Assembly (NCBI RefSeq): GCF_024281235.1
Contig: NZ_JAHWXY010000008.1
Location: forward strand, 1-64,000
DNA: 64,000 bases
Direction: 5' to 3'
From: Shinella daejeonensis
GTDB lineage: Bacteria; Pseudomonadota; Alphaproteobacteria; Rhizobiales; Rhizobiaceae
The translations under genes were made by a program, and so were the position numbers. The notes beneath the pieces are model-generated. The model was not told the DNA's origin. It was given only the letters and a program-made list of their open reading frames with translations, and did no database searches. This document shows positions 56,001 through 64,000 of this stretch, in pieces (position 1 is the first letter of the stretch; every line of letters begins with the position of its first letter).

Positions 56001-56214
56001 TACTTTGGTAAGGCGTCACGGCGCAGATTCCGGCATATACGACGATCCCGTGACATTGCGGCGGCTTTTGGCGGATGCCGGGCGGCCGGAGCAGCAGGAC
56101 AACGTGTCGAAGGGATCGGCTGCGGCGGCGGCTTTTGACAAGCGACGCGGTGTCGGCGCGCAAGAGGCTCGAAGAACACGGGTGTCGATATCTCTTTGTT
56201 AGGATCGCCAACGA

Positions 56215-57339
56215 ATGGCAAAAGCTGATTTTTACGAGACGCTCGGCGTCTCCCGGACCGCCGATGAGAAGGAACTGAAGAGCGCCTTCCGCAAGATGGC
56301 GATGAAGTACCATCCCGACAAGAATCCGGGCGACGCATCGGCCGAGCAGACGTTCAAGGACGTCAACGCGGCCTATGAAACGCTGAAGGACCCCCAGAAA
56401 CGCGCGGCTTACGATCGTTTCGGCCATGCGGCCTTCGAACAGGGCGGCATGGGTGGCGGCGCCGGCGGTTTCGGCGCAGGCGGATTTTCGGACATCTTCG
56501 AGGATATTTTCGGGGAAATGATGGGGGGCGGCCGTCAGCGCCGCTCTGCCGGCGGCCGCGAGCGCGGCGCTGACCTGCGGTACAATATGGAGATCTCGCT
56601 GGAGGAAGCCTACTCCGGCAAGGCCGCGCAGATCCGCGTCCCGACGTCGATCACCTGCGATGTCTGCACCGGTTCGGGCGCCAAGCCCGGCACCAGTCCC
56701 AAGACCTGCGCCACCTGTCAGGGCTCCGGACGCGTGCGGGCGGCGCAGGGCTTCTTCTCGATCGAGCGCACCTGCCCCACCTGTCACGGCCGCGGCCAGA
56801 CGATCAGCGATCCCTGCGGCAAGTGCCACGGCCAGGGCCGCACGACCGAGGAGCGCTCGCTTTCCGTCAACATTCCGGAAGGCATCGAGGACGGCACGCG
56901 CATCCGGCTTTCCGGCGAGGGCGAGGCGGGCCTGCGCGGCGGTCCTTCTGGCGACCTTTATATCTTCCTGTCGGTGAAGCCGCACGAATTCTTCCAGCGC
57001 GACGGCGCGGATCTTTATTGCGCGGTGCCGATCTCGATGACGACGGCGGCGCTCGGCGGCACCTTCGATGTCGGCACGCTCGACGGTTCGAAGTCGCGCG
57101 TCAGCGTGCCGGAAGGCACCCAGGCCGGCCGCCAGTTCCGGCTGAAGGGCAAGGGCATGCCCGTCTTGCGGTCCAGCCAGGTCGGCGACCTCTATATCCA
57201 GATCCAGATCGAAACGCCGCAGAAGCTCACCAAGCGTCAGCGTGAACTCCTGCGGGAATTCGAGGAGATATCCTCCCAGGACAATAATCCGGAATCGTCG
57301 GGCTTCTTCGCCCGCATGAAGGAATTCTTCGACGGCTGA
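56215..57339 (+). CDS. dnaJ: Chaperone protein DnaJ (Hsp40)
   Basis: 374 aa. J domain (1-70) with the HPD tripeptide in [15 protein letters not shown], a Gly/Phe-rich linker ([19 protein letters not shown]), four CxxCxGxG zinc repeats ([32 protein letters not shown]) and two C-terminal substrate-binding domains. Stimulates DnaK ATPase. 260 bp after dnaK. Confidence 0.98.
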   Translation: MAKADFYETLGVSRTADEKELKSAFRKMAMKYHPDKNPGDASAEQTFKDVNAAYETLKDPQKRAAYDRFGHAAFEQGGMGGGAGGFGAGGFSDIFEDIFGEMMGGGRQRRSAGGRERGADLRYNMEISLEEAYSGKAAQIRVPTSITCDVCTGSGAKPGTSPKTCATCQGSGRVRAAQGFFSIERTCPTCHGRGQTISDPCGKCHGQGRTTEERSLSVNIPEGIEDGTRIRLSGEGEAGLRGGPSGDLYIFLSVKPHEFFQRDGADLYCAVPISMTTAALGGTFDVGTLDGSKSRVSVPEGTQAGRQFRLKGKGMPVLRSSQVGDLYIQIQIETPQKLTKRQRELLREFEEISSQDNNPESSGFFARMKEFFDG

Positions 57340-57350
57340 GGCGGCATTCT

Positions 57351-57369
57351 CACGGGATCTTTCCCCGTG
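57351..57369 (+). terminator. Possible terminator after dnaJ
   Basis: 6-bp stem cacggg / cccgtg with loop atctttc, followed by ggtctgctttt. Weak; it lies in the convergent dnaJ-BTLCP gap. Confidence 0.35.
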
Positions 57370-57425
57370 GGTCTGCTTTTGCGGGTCTTCGCTCTACCCG
57401 GCGGGGATGGACCAGGCCGTGCCGC

Positions 57426-58046
57426 TTACTTGCCGACGGACGACACCATCATGGCGTCGCCGTTCTCGATGGAAACCCAGCGGCCCGCATGGAAGCTCGC
57501 CTGCCGCTTCAGGTAGCGGTAGGGCGTCGCGGTCCAGGGCTTCACCGCGTCGTCGAGATTGTCGAGGATGAAGTCGCCTTCCGTGGTGCGCACGGTCAGA
57601 ACGGCATGGCCCTCGCCGTCCGGCTTGCGCACGACCGTGATGAGCAGGTCACCGACGGAAAATCCTTTTTCGATCAGCATCTTGCGCTTCAGGAGTACGA
57701 AGTCCTCGCAGTCGCCCGCCTCTTCGGGATAGGACCAGAATTCGTCCTGTCCGTAGAGGTCCCTGTCGGTCATCGGAGTGATCGTGCCGTTGACCTCGGC
57801 GTTGACCTCGCGGATGACGGACCAGCCATAGGCGGTGACCCGGGCCGGCGTATTGTTGCGCACGCCGGCCCGGCATTCGTCGGCGTGGGTTTCGCAGAAT
57901 TCGTAATGGCCGATGGGTTGCGAGGTGATCGCGCCGACCCGCATGGACTGCGCGGAGGCGGCCGGTGCCGTGTAAGCGGAAGGAGAAGAAACGAGCAGGG
58001 CGAAAATCGCCGCAATCCCCGCCTTCGCACCGAACATCTGCGCCAT
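57426..58046 (-). CDS. Transglutaminase-like cysteine peptidase (BTLCP family)
   Basis: 206 aa. Signal peptide MAQMFGAKAGIAAIFALLVS continuing to SPSAYTAPAASA. The Cys-His-Asp triad is seen in EEAGDCEDFVLLKR, GEGHAVLTVRTTEGDF and ILDNLDDAVKPW. BTLCPs such as LapG cut periplasmic or surface adhesins; no LapD/GcbC-type partner gene is adjacent, so the target is unknown. Convergent with dnaJ. Confidence 0.88.
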   Translation of the reverse strand: MAQMFGAKAGIAAIFALLVSSPSAYTAPAASAQSMRVGAITSQPIGHYEFCETHADECRAGVRNNTPARVTAYGWSVIREVNAEVNGTITPMTDRDLYGQDEFWSYPEEAGDCEDFVLLKRKMLIEKGFSVGDLLITVVRKPDGEGHAVLTVRTTEGDFILDNLDDAVKPWTATPYRYLKRQASFHAGRWVSIENGDAMMVSSVGK

Positions 58047-58161
58047 GAACCGTCCCCTATCGTTAACAAAAGGTTAAGGTTCGGGAGGCGGTGCCGTCAA
58101 TCGTCAAGTTCGGATATGCGATATTATGGTTAAAATGCGCCGTGAGGCGGGCGGGATCGCC

Positions 58162-58974
58162 TCATCCGGTTCTTGCCAGCGCCTCGGCCGCTTCGAGGAT
58201 CTTCGCGATATCCTGCGGCCGCGCGAGCCGATGGTCGCCATCCCGGATCATCGTCATCACGACATCGTCGCCGGCAAGATGCTCCATCAGCCGCACGGCG
58301 TGGGCATAGGGCACGTCCGGATCGGCCATCCCCTGGAGGATATGGACGGGGCAGCCGGTCTCGATGATCCCGGTCAGGACCCGGTTCCTGCGGCCGTCCT
58401 CGATCAGCCCCAGCGTATAGATGTTCGGATCGGGGCCATAGGGGGTGGGTTCCTCCAGCCGGCCGTCTTCGATCAGCGTGCGGCGTTCCGCCTCGGTGAG
58501 CTTCGGCTCGATCAGCTCGGAGGTGAAGTCCGGTGCGGGCGCGATCAGCACGAGGCCGGCGATCCCGACGCCGCCACGCCTGGAAAGTTCGCTTGCCGCG
58601 CGCAGGGCGATCCATCCGCCCATGGACGAGCCGACGAGGATCGCGCGGCGGGTGCCGATCGTCTCGCGGGCATGGTCGATGACGGCCAGTGTTTCTTCCA
58701 GCCAGCGTGAGATGGTGCCGTCGACGAAAGCGCCGCCGGACGCGCCGTGTCCGGAATAATCGAAGCGTATGCAGCCTGTGCCGAGCCGTTCGGCAAGGCC
58801 GGCGATCTCCACCGCCTTCGTGCCGCTCATGTCCGAGCGATAGCCGCCGAGCCAGATGAAATGGGCAAGCGTATTGTCCGTTTTGGGCGTAACGACCTGC
58901 ATGGCGATTTTCCGCCCGTCGTCTTCCATCGTCAGGAATTCGGGATTGGTCTTGTCCGTTGCAGGTGCCGTCAT
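58162..58974 (-). CDS. Alpha/beta hydrolase
   Basis: 270 aa from ATG 58974 (MTAPATDKTNPEF), preceded by GGAGGAAAA. Nucleophile Ser in LVGSSMGGWIAL, acid Asp likely in GMADPDVPYAHAV, catalytic His in IRDGDHRLARP. FIWLGGYRSDMSGTKA and FDYSGHGASGG resemble the ABHD10/palmitoyl-thioesterase-like group of rhizobial serine hydrolases. Substrate unknown. Divergent from infC. Confidence 0.87.
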   Translation of the reverse strand: MTAPATDKTNPEFLTMEDDGRKIAMQVVTPKTDNTLAHFIWLGGYRSDMSGTKAVEIAGLAERLGTGCIRFDYSGHGASGGAFVDGTISRWLEETLAVIDHARETIGTRRAILVGSSMGGWIALRAASELSRRGGVGIAGLVLIAPAPDFTSELIEPKLTEAERRTLIEDGRLEEPTPYGPDPNIYTLGLIEDGRRNRVLTGIIETGCPVHILQGMADPDVPYAHAVRLMEHLAGDDVVMTMIRDGDHRLARPQDIAKILEAAEALARTG

Positions 58975-59092
58975 GCCGCTTTTCCTCCGTCTGTGCCGAT
59001 GCGCAAGGGCTTGCGCGCAGATGATCGCGCTCCAGCTAGACCAGATTCGTTTCCGCAAGGACAGGTGGTGATTTTTTCCGCGCGCCATGCTA

Positions 59093-59121
59093 TTGACTTC
59101 CCGCGCGTGCTCGTTCCATAG
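59093..59121 (+). promoter_or_regulatory. Candidate infC promoter
   Basis: -35 ttgact at 59093-59098, 17 bp, -10 ccatag at 59116-59121, about 90 bp upstream of the infC start. The -35 is near consensus; the -10 is modest. Confidence 0.45.
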
Positions 59122-59209
59122 GCCGCCGACCGCCTGCGGGGCGGGGTGGCGACCCGGGCAGCGCGCCTATTCAGACCTTTAATTGAAACAGTTCGAGGAG
59201 AACACGACC

Positions 59210-59746
59210 ATTCGCAGACCCTTCAAAGCGGAAGGCCCCGTCAAGGACGGCCCGCGTTCCAACAAGGAGATCCGGATTCCCCGGGTCCAGCTTATCGATG
59301 CCGAGGGCACGAATCACGGCACCGTTTCCACCGATCAGGCGCTCCAGATGGCCGAAGAAGCCGGCCTCGATCTCGTGGAGATCGTGCCGAACGCCGAACC
59401 GCCAGTCTGCAAGATCCTCGACCTCGGCAAGCTGAAATACGCCAACCAGAAGAAGGCGGCCGAAGCGCGCAAGAAGCAGAAGGTCGTCGAACTCAAGGAA
59501 GTCAAGATGCGTCCCAACATCGACACCCATGACTATGAGGTGAAGATGAGGGCGATGAACCGCTTCTTCGCCGAGGGCGACAAGGTCAAGGTGACATTGC
59601 GTTTTCGCGGCCGCGAAATGGCCCACCAGGAAATCGGCATGAAACTGCTGATGCAGGTGAAGGAAGATACCCATACCATCGCCAAGGTCGAGTCCGAGCC
59701 GAAGCTCGAGGGCCGTCAGATGATGATGGTGCTTGCACCGAAATGA
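59210..59746 (+). CDS. infC: Translation initiation factor IF-3, apparently starting at ATT
   Basis: 178 aa if it begins at ATT 59210 (translated as M, then [22 protein letters not shown]). This codon stands 9 bases after GAGGAG, whereas the in-frame TTG at 59183 has no ribosome site and would put GAGGAG inside the gene. There is no ATG before the conserved N-domain ([23 protein letters not shown]). The linker and C-domain are complete ([39 protein letters not shown]). IF-3 proofreads initiation codons and in E. coli represses its own AUU-started gene; the same control is inferred here. Confidence 0.93.
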   Translation: MRRPFKAEGPVKDGPRSNKEIRIPRVQLIDAEGTNHGTVSTDQALQMAEEAGLDLVEIVPNAEPPVCKILDLGKLKYANQKKAAEARKKQKVVELKEVKMRPNIDTHDYEVKMRAMNRFFAEGDKVKVTLRFRGREMAHQEIGMKLLMQVKEDTHTIAKVESEPKLEGRQMMMVLAPK

Positions 59747-59779
59747 GCTTTTATGCGCGGCGTGAAAGCGCCCTGCGCG

Positions 59780-59808
59780 AAGCCGCCCTTTTTCGGGCGG
59801 CTTTTTCT
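59780..59808 (+). terminator. Rho-independent terminator after infC
   Basis: Stem aagccgccc (59780-59788) / gggcggctt (59795-59803), loop tttttc, followed by T-rich tttctt. Separates infC from rpmI-rplT, which then need their own promoter in 59808-59960, or readthrough. Confidence 0.85.
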
Positions 59809-59967
59809 TGCCGTCGCCTGCGTGACGCAGGATTCCGGTTGCGCTTGTAGAGCGCTTCGGTTACAAGACGCACCGTCTGAACGGTCCGGCAGGGCATGCC
59901 GTGGCCGTTCTTTACGCTGGGGACGCGTCTCGTCAACCGTCCCGAACCAAAAGAATGGAGTAGCAAA

Positions 59968-60177
59968 ATGCCCAAGATGAAGACGAAGTCGTCTGCCAAG
60001 AAGCGGTTCAAGATCACCGCGACGGGCAAGGTCATGGCGGCTGCCGCAGGCAAGCGCCACGGCATGATCAAGCGTACCAACAAGTTCATTCGCGACGCGC
60101 GCGGCACCATGGTGCTGGCCGACGCCGATGGCAAGAAGGTCATCAAGAACTACCTGCCTAACGGCGGCGGCATCTGA
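59968..60177 (+). CDS. rpmI: 50S ribosomal protein L35
   Basis: 69 aa, normal L35: [40 protein letters not shown] and a C-terminus NYLPNGGGI. The ATG at 59968 is preceded by GGAG; longer in-frame starts are not supported. Binds 23S rRNA. 31 bp before rplT. Confidence 0.97.
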   Translation: MPKMKTKSSAKKRFKITATGKVMAAAAGKRHGMIKRTNKFIRDARGTMVLADADGKKVIKNYLPNGGGI

Positions 60178-60208
60178 GCCGGTTGGAACGATATAAGGAG
60201 ATCATGAC

Positions 60209-60610
60209 ATGCGCGTGAAAAGAGGCACCACCGGCCACGCCAAGCACAAGAAGGTCCTGAAGGCCGCCAAGGGTTTTTACGGCCGTCGCAAGAACACGAT
60301 CCGCGCCGCCAAGGCAGCGGTGGACCGTTCCAAGCAGTACGCCTACCGCGACCGCAAGGCCAACAAGCGCAATTTCCGTTCGCTGTGGATTCAGCGCATC
60401 AATGCCGCCGTGCGCGAGCACGGGCTGACCTATGGCCGTTTCATCGACGGTCTGAACAAGGCTGGCATCGAAGTCGACCGCAAGGTCCTGTCTGACATGG
60501 CGATCCATGAGACGGCCGCTTTCGGCGCGCTCGTCGCGGCCGCCAAGACGGCGCTGGAGTACCTCAAGGAATCCGGCACGGAAAACGAGTTCGAAGCCGC
60601 CGTAAGCTGA
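60209..60610 (+). CDS. rplT: 50S ribosomal protein L20
   Basis: 133 aa. [40 protein letters not shown] at the rRNA-binding N-terminus and the globular C-domain ([50 protein letters not shown]). Needed early in 50S assembly. Ends before a strong terminator. Confidence 0.98.
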   Translation: MRVKRGTTGHAKHKKVLKAAKGFYGRRKNTIRAAKAAVDRSKQYAYRDRKANKRNFRSLWIQRINAAVREHGLTYGRFIDGLNKAGIEVDRKVLSDMAIHETAAFGALVAAAKTALEYLKESGTENEFEAAVS

Positions 60611-60650
60611 CCGGCGCGCCACAACTCGCAGAGTTTATTTTGTTGTGAAG

Positions 60651-60679
60651 CCCGCGCCGGGAAACCGGCGCGGGTTTTT
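60651..60679 (+). terminator. Rho-independent terminator after rplT
   Basis: Perfect 10-bp stem cccgcgccgg (60651-60660) / ccggcgcggg (60665-60674), gaaa tetraloop and a T5 tract. Confidence 0.92.
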
Positions 60680-60699
60680 GCTTGAGAGGGCCGACGCAA

Positions 60700-61572
60700 G
60701 TGCAGGGCAGGGACGGAACGCTGAAGGATTTTGCCATTCCCCCGCAGGTGACGCCAGCGGATGTCGAGAGGCTTCTGGCCGTGCTCGCGCGCGGTGCGCG
60801 GCGTATCGAGCGGGTGGAGCTTTCCTCCGGCGCGGTGTGGATCAAGCGCTATGGCCGGAAAAGGGCGCTCGTCGGGATGCGGGCGCAGAACGCTCTGGCC
60901 CGCCTGTTTCGCCAGCCGTTTCTGCGGGCCTCCCCCCGGCTGGCGCCGTCCGCGATGGTCGGGCGGGAAATACGGCGCATCGCGCTGTTCCGGGAGCGCG
61001 GCCTGCCGGTCCCTCATGTTCTCTACCGATCCGCAGGCGCGGTGGTGCTTTCGGACGCCGGCAGCACCGTCAGCATGCGGCTTGCCGCCCTCAGGACGAG
61101 CGACCCTGTCGCCCATGAGGACCTGCTCGTCGCCTGCGCGGCCGATCTCGGCGCTCTCCACGGCAAGGGCCTGTGCCACGGCCGGCCGCACCCGCGCGAC
61201 TTCTTCCTGGAAAACGGCCGCATCGGCTTCATGGATTTCGAGGAGGAGCCGGAAGCCGTCATGCCGCTCGCCATGGCCCAGGCACGCGACCTGTGGCTGC
61301 TTTTCCTCCAGCTGACGCAGCGGGCGCTTGAAGGCGATGCGACCCTCGACCGGGCCTTCGCCGCATGGGAGACGGCGGCGCCGGCGGCTGCGCGACGGGA
61401 GCTTGGCGCTCTGGTCGGCTTCCTCGGCAAGTTTTTATCCCTCACCCGATTGATCGGGCGGATGCACATGGGTAGTGATCTGCGACGCTTCCTTGCCGCA
61501 ACCCGCTATCTGTCGCGGGTTTGCGAGATCCCTCGCCCGGCTGGTGCCAGCAAAGCAGGTAAAGATGACTGA
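60700..61572 (+). CDS. Lipopolysaccharide-kinase/RIO-like protein, catalytic Asp apparently missing
   Basis: 290 aa from GTG 60700, 8 bases after GAGAGGG; a TTG six codons earlier is the alternative. Resembles the WaaP/InaA/RIO kinase-like fold: N-lobe with [12 protein letters not shown] (candidate ATP Lys) and [21 protein letters not shown], hinge [11 protein letters not shown], catalytic loop [21 protein letters not shown] and metal motif [10 protein letters not shown]. The loop should read HGDxHxxN; here Asp is replaced by Arg, so it may be a pseudokinase, unless the Asp two residues after PH substitutes. It overlaps pheS by 8 bp, suggesting coupled expression. Function unknown. Confidence 0.78.
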   Translation: MQGRDGTLKDFAIPPQVTPADVERLLAVLARGARRIERVELSSGAVWIKRYGRKRALVGMRAQNALARLFRQPFLRASPRLAPSAMVGREIRRIALFRERGLPVPHVLYRSAGAVVLSDAGSTVSMRLAALRTSDPVAHEDLLVACAADLGALHGKGLCHGRPHPRDFFLENGRIGFMDFEEEPEAVMPLAMAQARDLWLLFLQLTQRALEGDATLDRAFAAWETAAPAAARRELGALVGFLGKFLSLTRLIGRMHMGSDLRRFLAATRYLSRVCEIPRPAGASKAGKDD

Positions 61573-62650
61573 ACTCGATACTCTTGAACATCAGCTCATG
61601 GCCGACGTGGCCGCCGCCGGGGACGAGGCGGCCATCGAGGCGGTCCGTGTCGGCGCCCTCGGGAAGAAAGGCTCGGTCTCCGAGCTTCTGAAGACGCTGG
61701 GCGGCATGTCGCCGGAAGAGCGCCAGACACGCGGTGCGGCGATCAACGCGCTGAAGAGCCGCGTGGCCGATGCGATCGGCGCGCGCAAGACGGTGCTGCG
61801 CGATGCGGCGATCGAGGCGCGTCTCCTGGCGGAGACGGTGGACGTCAGCCTGCCGGTGCGCGCATCGCCCGCCGAGCGCGGCCGCATCCATCCGATCAGC
61901 CAGATCGTCGACGAGATCACCGCGATCTTCGCCGATATGGGCTTTTCCATCGCCGAAGGCCCGGATATCGAAACGGACTATTATAATTTCACGGCGCTGA
62001 ATTTCCCCGAGGGCCATCCGGCCCGTGAAATGCACGACACGTTCTTCTTCCCGGCCGATGAGACGGGCGAGCGCAAGGTGCTGCGCACGCATACCTCGCC
62101 GGTGCAGATCCGCACGATGGAGGCGCAAAAGCCGCCGATCCGCATCATCATCCCCGGCAAGACCTACCGGCAGGATTCGGACGCCACCCATTCGCCGATG
62201 TTCCATCAGGTCGAAGGCCTTGTGGTCGATACGAAGGCGAATGTCGCCAACATGCGCTGGGTGCTGGAGGAATTCTGCAAGGCCTTCTTCGAGGTCGATG
62301 GCGTCACCATGCGCTTCCGCCCGTCCTTCTTCCCGTTCACCGAGCCGTCCTTCGAGGTCGACATCCAGTGCGACCGCTCGTCAGGCCCGATCGTCAAGTT
62401 CGGCGAGGGTACGGACTGGATGGAGATTCTCGGCTGCGGCATGGTCCATCCGAACGTGCTGCGCGCCGGGGGGCTCGACCCGGACGAATATCAGGGCTTT
62501 GCCTGGGGCATGGGCCTCGACCGCATCGCCATGCTGAAATACGGCATGCCGGACCTGCGCGATTTCTTCAACGCCGACGTCCGCTGGCTCAGCCACTACG
62601 GCTTCCGCCCGCTCGACATGCCGACCCTGTTCGGCGGTTTGAGCGCATAA
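61565..62650 (+). CDS. pheS: Phenylalanyl-tRNA synthetase alpha subunit
   Basis: 361 aa. N-terminal coiled coil (1-90) and class II catalytic core with [48 protein letters not shown] (motif 2), [24 protein letters not shown] and [21 protein letters not shown] (motif 3). Forms the alpha2beta2 enzyme with PheT. ATG 61565 overlaps the stop region of the kinase-like gene. Confidence 0.98.
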   Translation: MTELDTLEHQLMADVAAAGDEAAIEAVRVGALGKKGSVSELLKTLGGMSPEERQTRGAAINALKSRVADAIGARKTVLRDAAIEARLLAETVDVSLPVRASPAERGRIHPISQIVDEITAIFADMGFSIAEGPDIETDYYNFTALNFPEGHPAREMHDTFFFPADETGERKVLRTHTSPVQIRTMEAQKPPIRIIIPGKTYRQDSDATHSPMFHQVEGLVVDTKANVANMRWVLEEFCKAFFEVDGVTMRFRPSFFPFTEPSFEVDIQCDRSSGPIVKFGEGTDWMEILGCGMVHPNVLRAGGLDPDEYQGFAWGMGLDRIAMLKYGMPDLRDFFNADVRWLSHYGFRPLDMPTLFGGLSA

Positions 62651-62671
62651 CCGGCACCCAAGGAGAAAACC

Positions 62672-64000
62672 ATGAAATTCACGCTCTCCTGGCTGAAGGA
62701 TCATCTCGACACCGACGCCACGCTCGACGAGATCTGCGAGCGCCTGACGGCGATCGGCCTCGAAGTGGAGGAGGTCGACGACAAGGCGGCCTTCAGGCCG
62801 TTCGTGATCGCCAGGGTCGTCTCGGCCGAACAGCATCCGAATGCCGACAAGCTGCGCGTCCTGATGGTCGATACCGGCAAGGGCGATCCCGTCCAGGTCG
62901 TCTGCGGCGCGCCCAACGCGCGTGCCGGCCTCGTCGGCGCGTTCGCGGCGCCCGGCACCTATGTGCCCGGCATCGACGTGACGCTTGCCATCGGCACCAT
63001 TCGCGGCGTCGAGAGCCGCGGCATGATGTGCTCGGAAAAGGAGCTGGAAATCTCCGACGACCACGACGGCATCATCGACCTGCCCGATGACGCGCCGGTC
63101 GGCGAAAGCTATGCCGCCTATGCCGGCCTCGATGATCCGGTCATCGAGATCAACCTGACGCCGAACCGTCCGGACTGCACCAGCATTTTCGGCATCGCCC
63201 GCGATCTTGCGGCCTCCGGCCTCGGCACGCTGAGGACCCCGAAGCCCCCGTCCTTCGAGGTGGAAGGCGAGACGCCGGTCAAGGTAAGGCTCGATCTCGG
63301 CGGCGACGGTCACCTGTGCCCCGGTTTCGCGCTCCGGATCGTGCGTGGCGTGAAGAATGGTCCAAGCCCGCGCTGGATGCAGCAGCGGCTGCTCGCTATT
63401 GGCCTTCGTCCGATCAATGCGCTCGTCGACATCACCAACTACATGACCTTCGACCAGGGCCGTCCGCTGCACGTCTTCGATGCGGCGAAGGTGAAGGGCA
63501 ATCTCACCGTGCGCCGGGCGAAGGATGGCGAGACGGTGCTGGCGCTCGATACCCGCGAATATACGCTCAACCCCTCCAATATCGTCATCGCCGACGACAA
63601 CGGTATCGAATCGATCGGCGGGGTCATGGGCGGCGAGAAGTCCGGCTGCGATGGGAACACCACCGACGTGCTGATCGAATCGGCGCTCTGGGACCCGATG
63701 AACATCGCCCGGACCGGCCGCTCGCACGGCATCATCACCGATGCGCGCTACCGCTTCGAACGCGGTGTCGATCCGGAATACATGGTGCCGGGACTGGAGC
63801 GGGCGACCGAACTGGTGCTGGAGCTTTGCGGCGGCACGCCGGCGGAGGCCGACGTGGTCGGTTACAGGGGATATTCCGCAAGGGCCGTCGATTTTCCCGT
63901 CTCCGAAGTGAAGCGCCTGACGGGTCTCGATGTCTCGTCAGACGAGAGCGTGGATGTCCTCACGCGCCTCGGCTTCACGGTGACGGGATCCGGCGAGCGC
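62672..64000 (+). CDS. pheT: Phenylalanyl-tRNA synthetase beta subunit, N-terminal part (3' end outside window)
   Basis: 443 codons are present and the frame is still open at the window end; the complete protein is usually about 800 aa. It begins [21 protein letters not shown] and shows the tRNA-binding/OB domain ([43 protein letters not shown]), then the B3/B4 editing domain ([46 protein letters not shown]) and the start of B5. AAGGAG site before ATG 62672, 21 bp after pheS. Confidence 0.98.
   Translation, partial: MKFTLSWLKDHLDTDATLDEICERLTAIGLEVEEVDDKAAFRPFVIARVVSAEQHPNADKLRVLMVDTGKGDPVQVVCGAPNARAGLVGAFAAPGTYVPGIDVTLAIGTIRGVESRGMMCSEKELEISDDHDGIIDLPDDAPVGESYAAYAGLDDPVIEINLTPNRPDCTSIFGIARDLAASGLGTLRTPKPPSFEVEGETPVKVRLDLGGDGHLCPGFALRIVRGVKNGPSPRWMQQRLLAIGLRPINALVDITNYMTFDQGRPLHVFDAAKVKGNLTVRRAKDGETVLALDTREYTLNPSNIVIADDNGIESIGGVMGGEKSGCDGNTTDVLIESALWDPMNIARTGRSHGIITDARYRFERGVDPEYMVPGLERATELVLELCGGTPAEADVVGYRGYSARAVDFPVSEVKRLTGLDVSSDESVDVLTRLGFTVTGSGER

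Noticed and set aside
56005-56202. A 65-codon frame between dnaK and dnaJ
   Set aside because: No ribosome site, no similarity recognised, Arg/Ala-rich composition typical of chance frames.

Overview
This 64-kb window (about 64% GC by eye) looks like chromosomal DNA of an alphaproteobacterium of the order Rhizobiales, most likely family Rhizobiaceae (Shinella, Ensifer, Rhizobium or Agrobacterium type). Supporting signs are the Aap-type amino-acid transporter, the BA14K and BTLCP proteins, the polA / marR / M20 peptidase / class A PBP / dnaK / dnaJ order, a rhizobial-style intergenic mosaic repeat and an infC-rpmI-rplT-pheST block. I see no prophage, insertion sequence, CRISPR array, rRNA or intact tRNA. 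Both ends cut genes: the 3' end of the ETF-ubiquinone oxidoreductase gene on the left and the 5' part of pheT on the right.

Layout. (1) 1-7.3 kb: end of etfD, then a leftward serine / one-carbon block glyA-folD-purU-dsdA with a divergent LysR regulator; the GlyA copy has unusual active-site residues. (2) 7.6-11.8 kb: an Aap-type general amino-acid ABC transporter (aapJQMP) with a terminator-like hairpin after the binding-protein gene. (3) 11.8-29.8 kb: a nearly complete purine-degradation block. Xanthine dehydrogenase (xdhABC), guanine deaminase, cytochrome-linked urate hydroxylase PuuD, HIU hydrolase, a fused allantoinase/OHCU decarboxylase and ureidoglycolate lyase take purines to glyoxylate. 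Glyoxylate carboligase, hydroxypyruvate isomerase, tartronate semialdehyde reductase and glycerate kinase then carry the carbon to phosphoglycerate, probably under a divergent IclR regulator. The allantoate-cleaving enzyme is not in the window. (4) 29.9-31.5 kb: 1-Cys peroxiredoxin and an IMPACT/YigZ protein.

(5) 31.7-44.3 kb is the accessory part. A translationally tight leftward operon encodes a carrier protein, an acyl-CoA-dehydrogenase-like protein, a SerRS-like amino acid:[carrier protein] ligase, a DUF1839 protein and a GH2 glycosidase. It is flanked by a GT2 glycosyltransferase and by polysaccharide genes: a Wzz/Wzc-like protein with a decayed Walker A, a Wzy-like polymerase, a secreted GH5 glucanase and a GT4 glycosyltransferase. 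I read DUF1839 as a papain/C39-like transferase with a Cys-His-Asp triad that could move the aminoacyl group from the carrier protein to an acceptor, by analogy with butirosin BtrH. This is the best candidate here for a poorly described system.

(6) 44.5-57.4 kb: polA, an alpha-r7-like small RNA candidate in the polA-marR gap, marR, an M20 peptidase, a UPF0104 membrane protein, a BA14K protein, a class A penicillin-binding protein, and dnaK-dnaJ with a heat-shock-type promoter. (7) 57.4-64 kb: a BTLCP protease, an alpha/beta hydrolase, infC (apparently starting at ATT), rpmI, rplT, a kinase-like gene lacking the catalytic Asp, pheS and the start of pheT.
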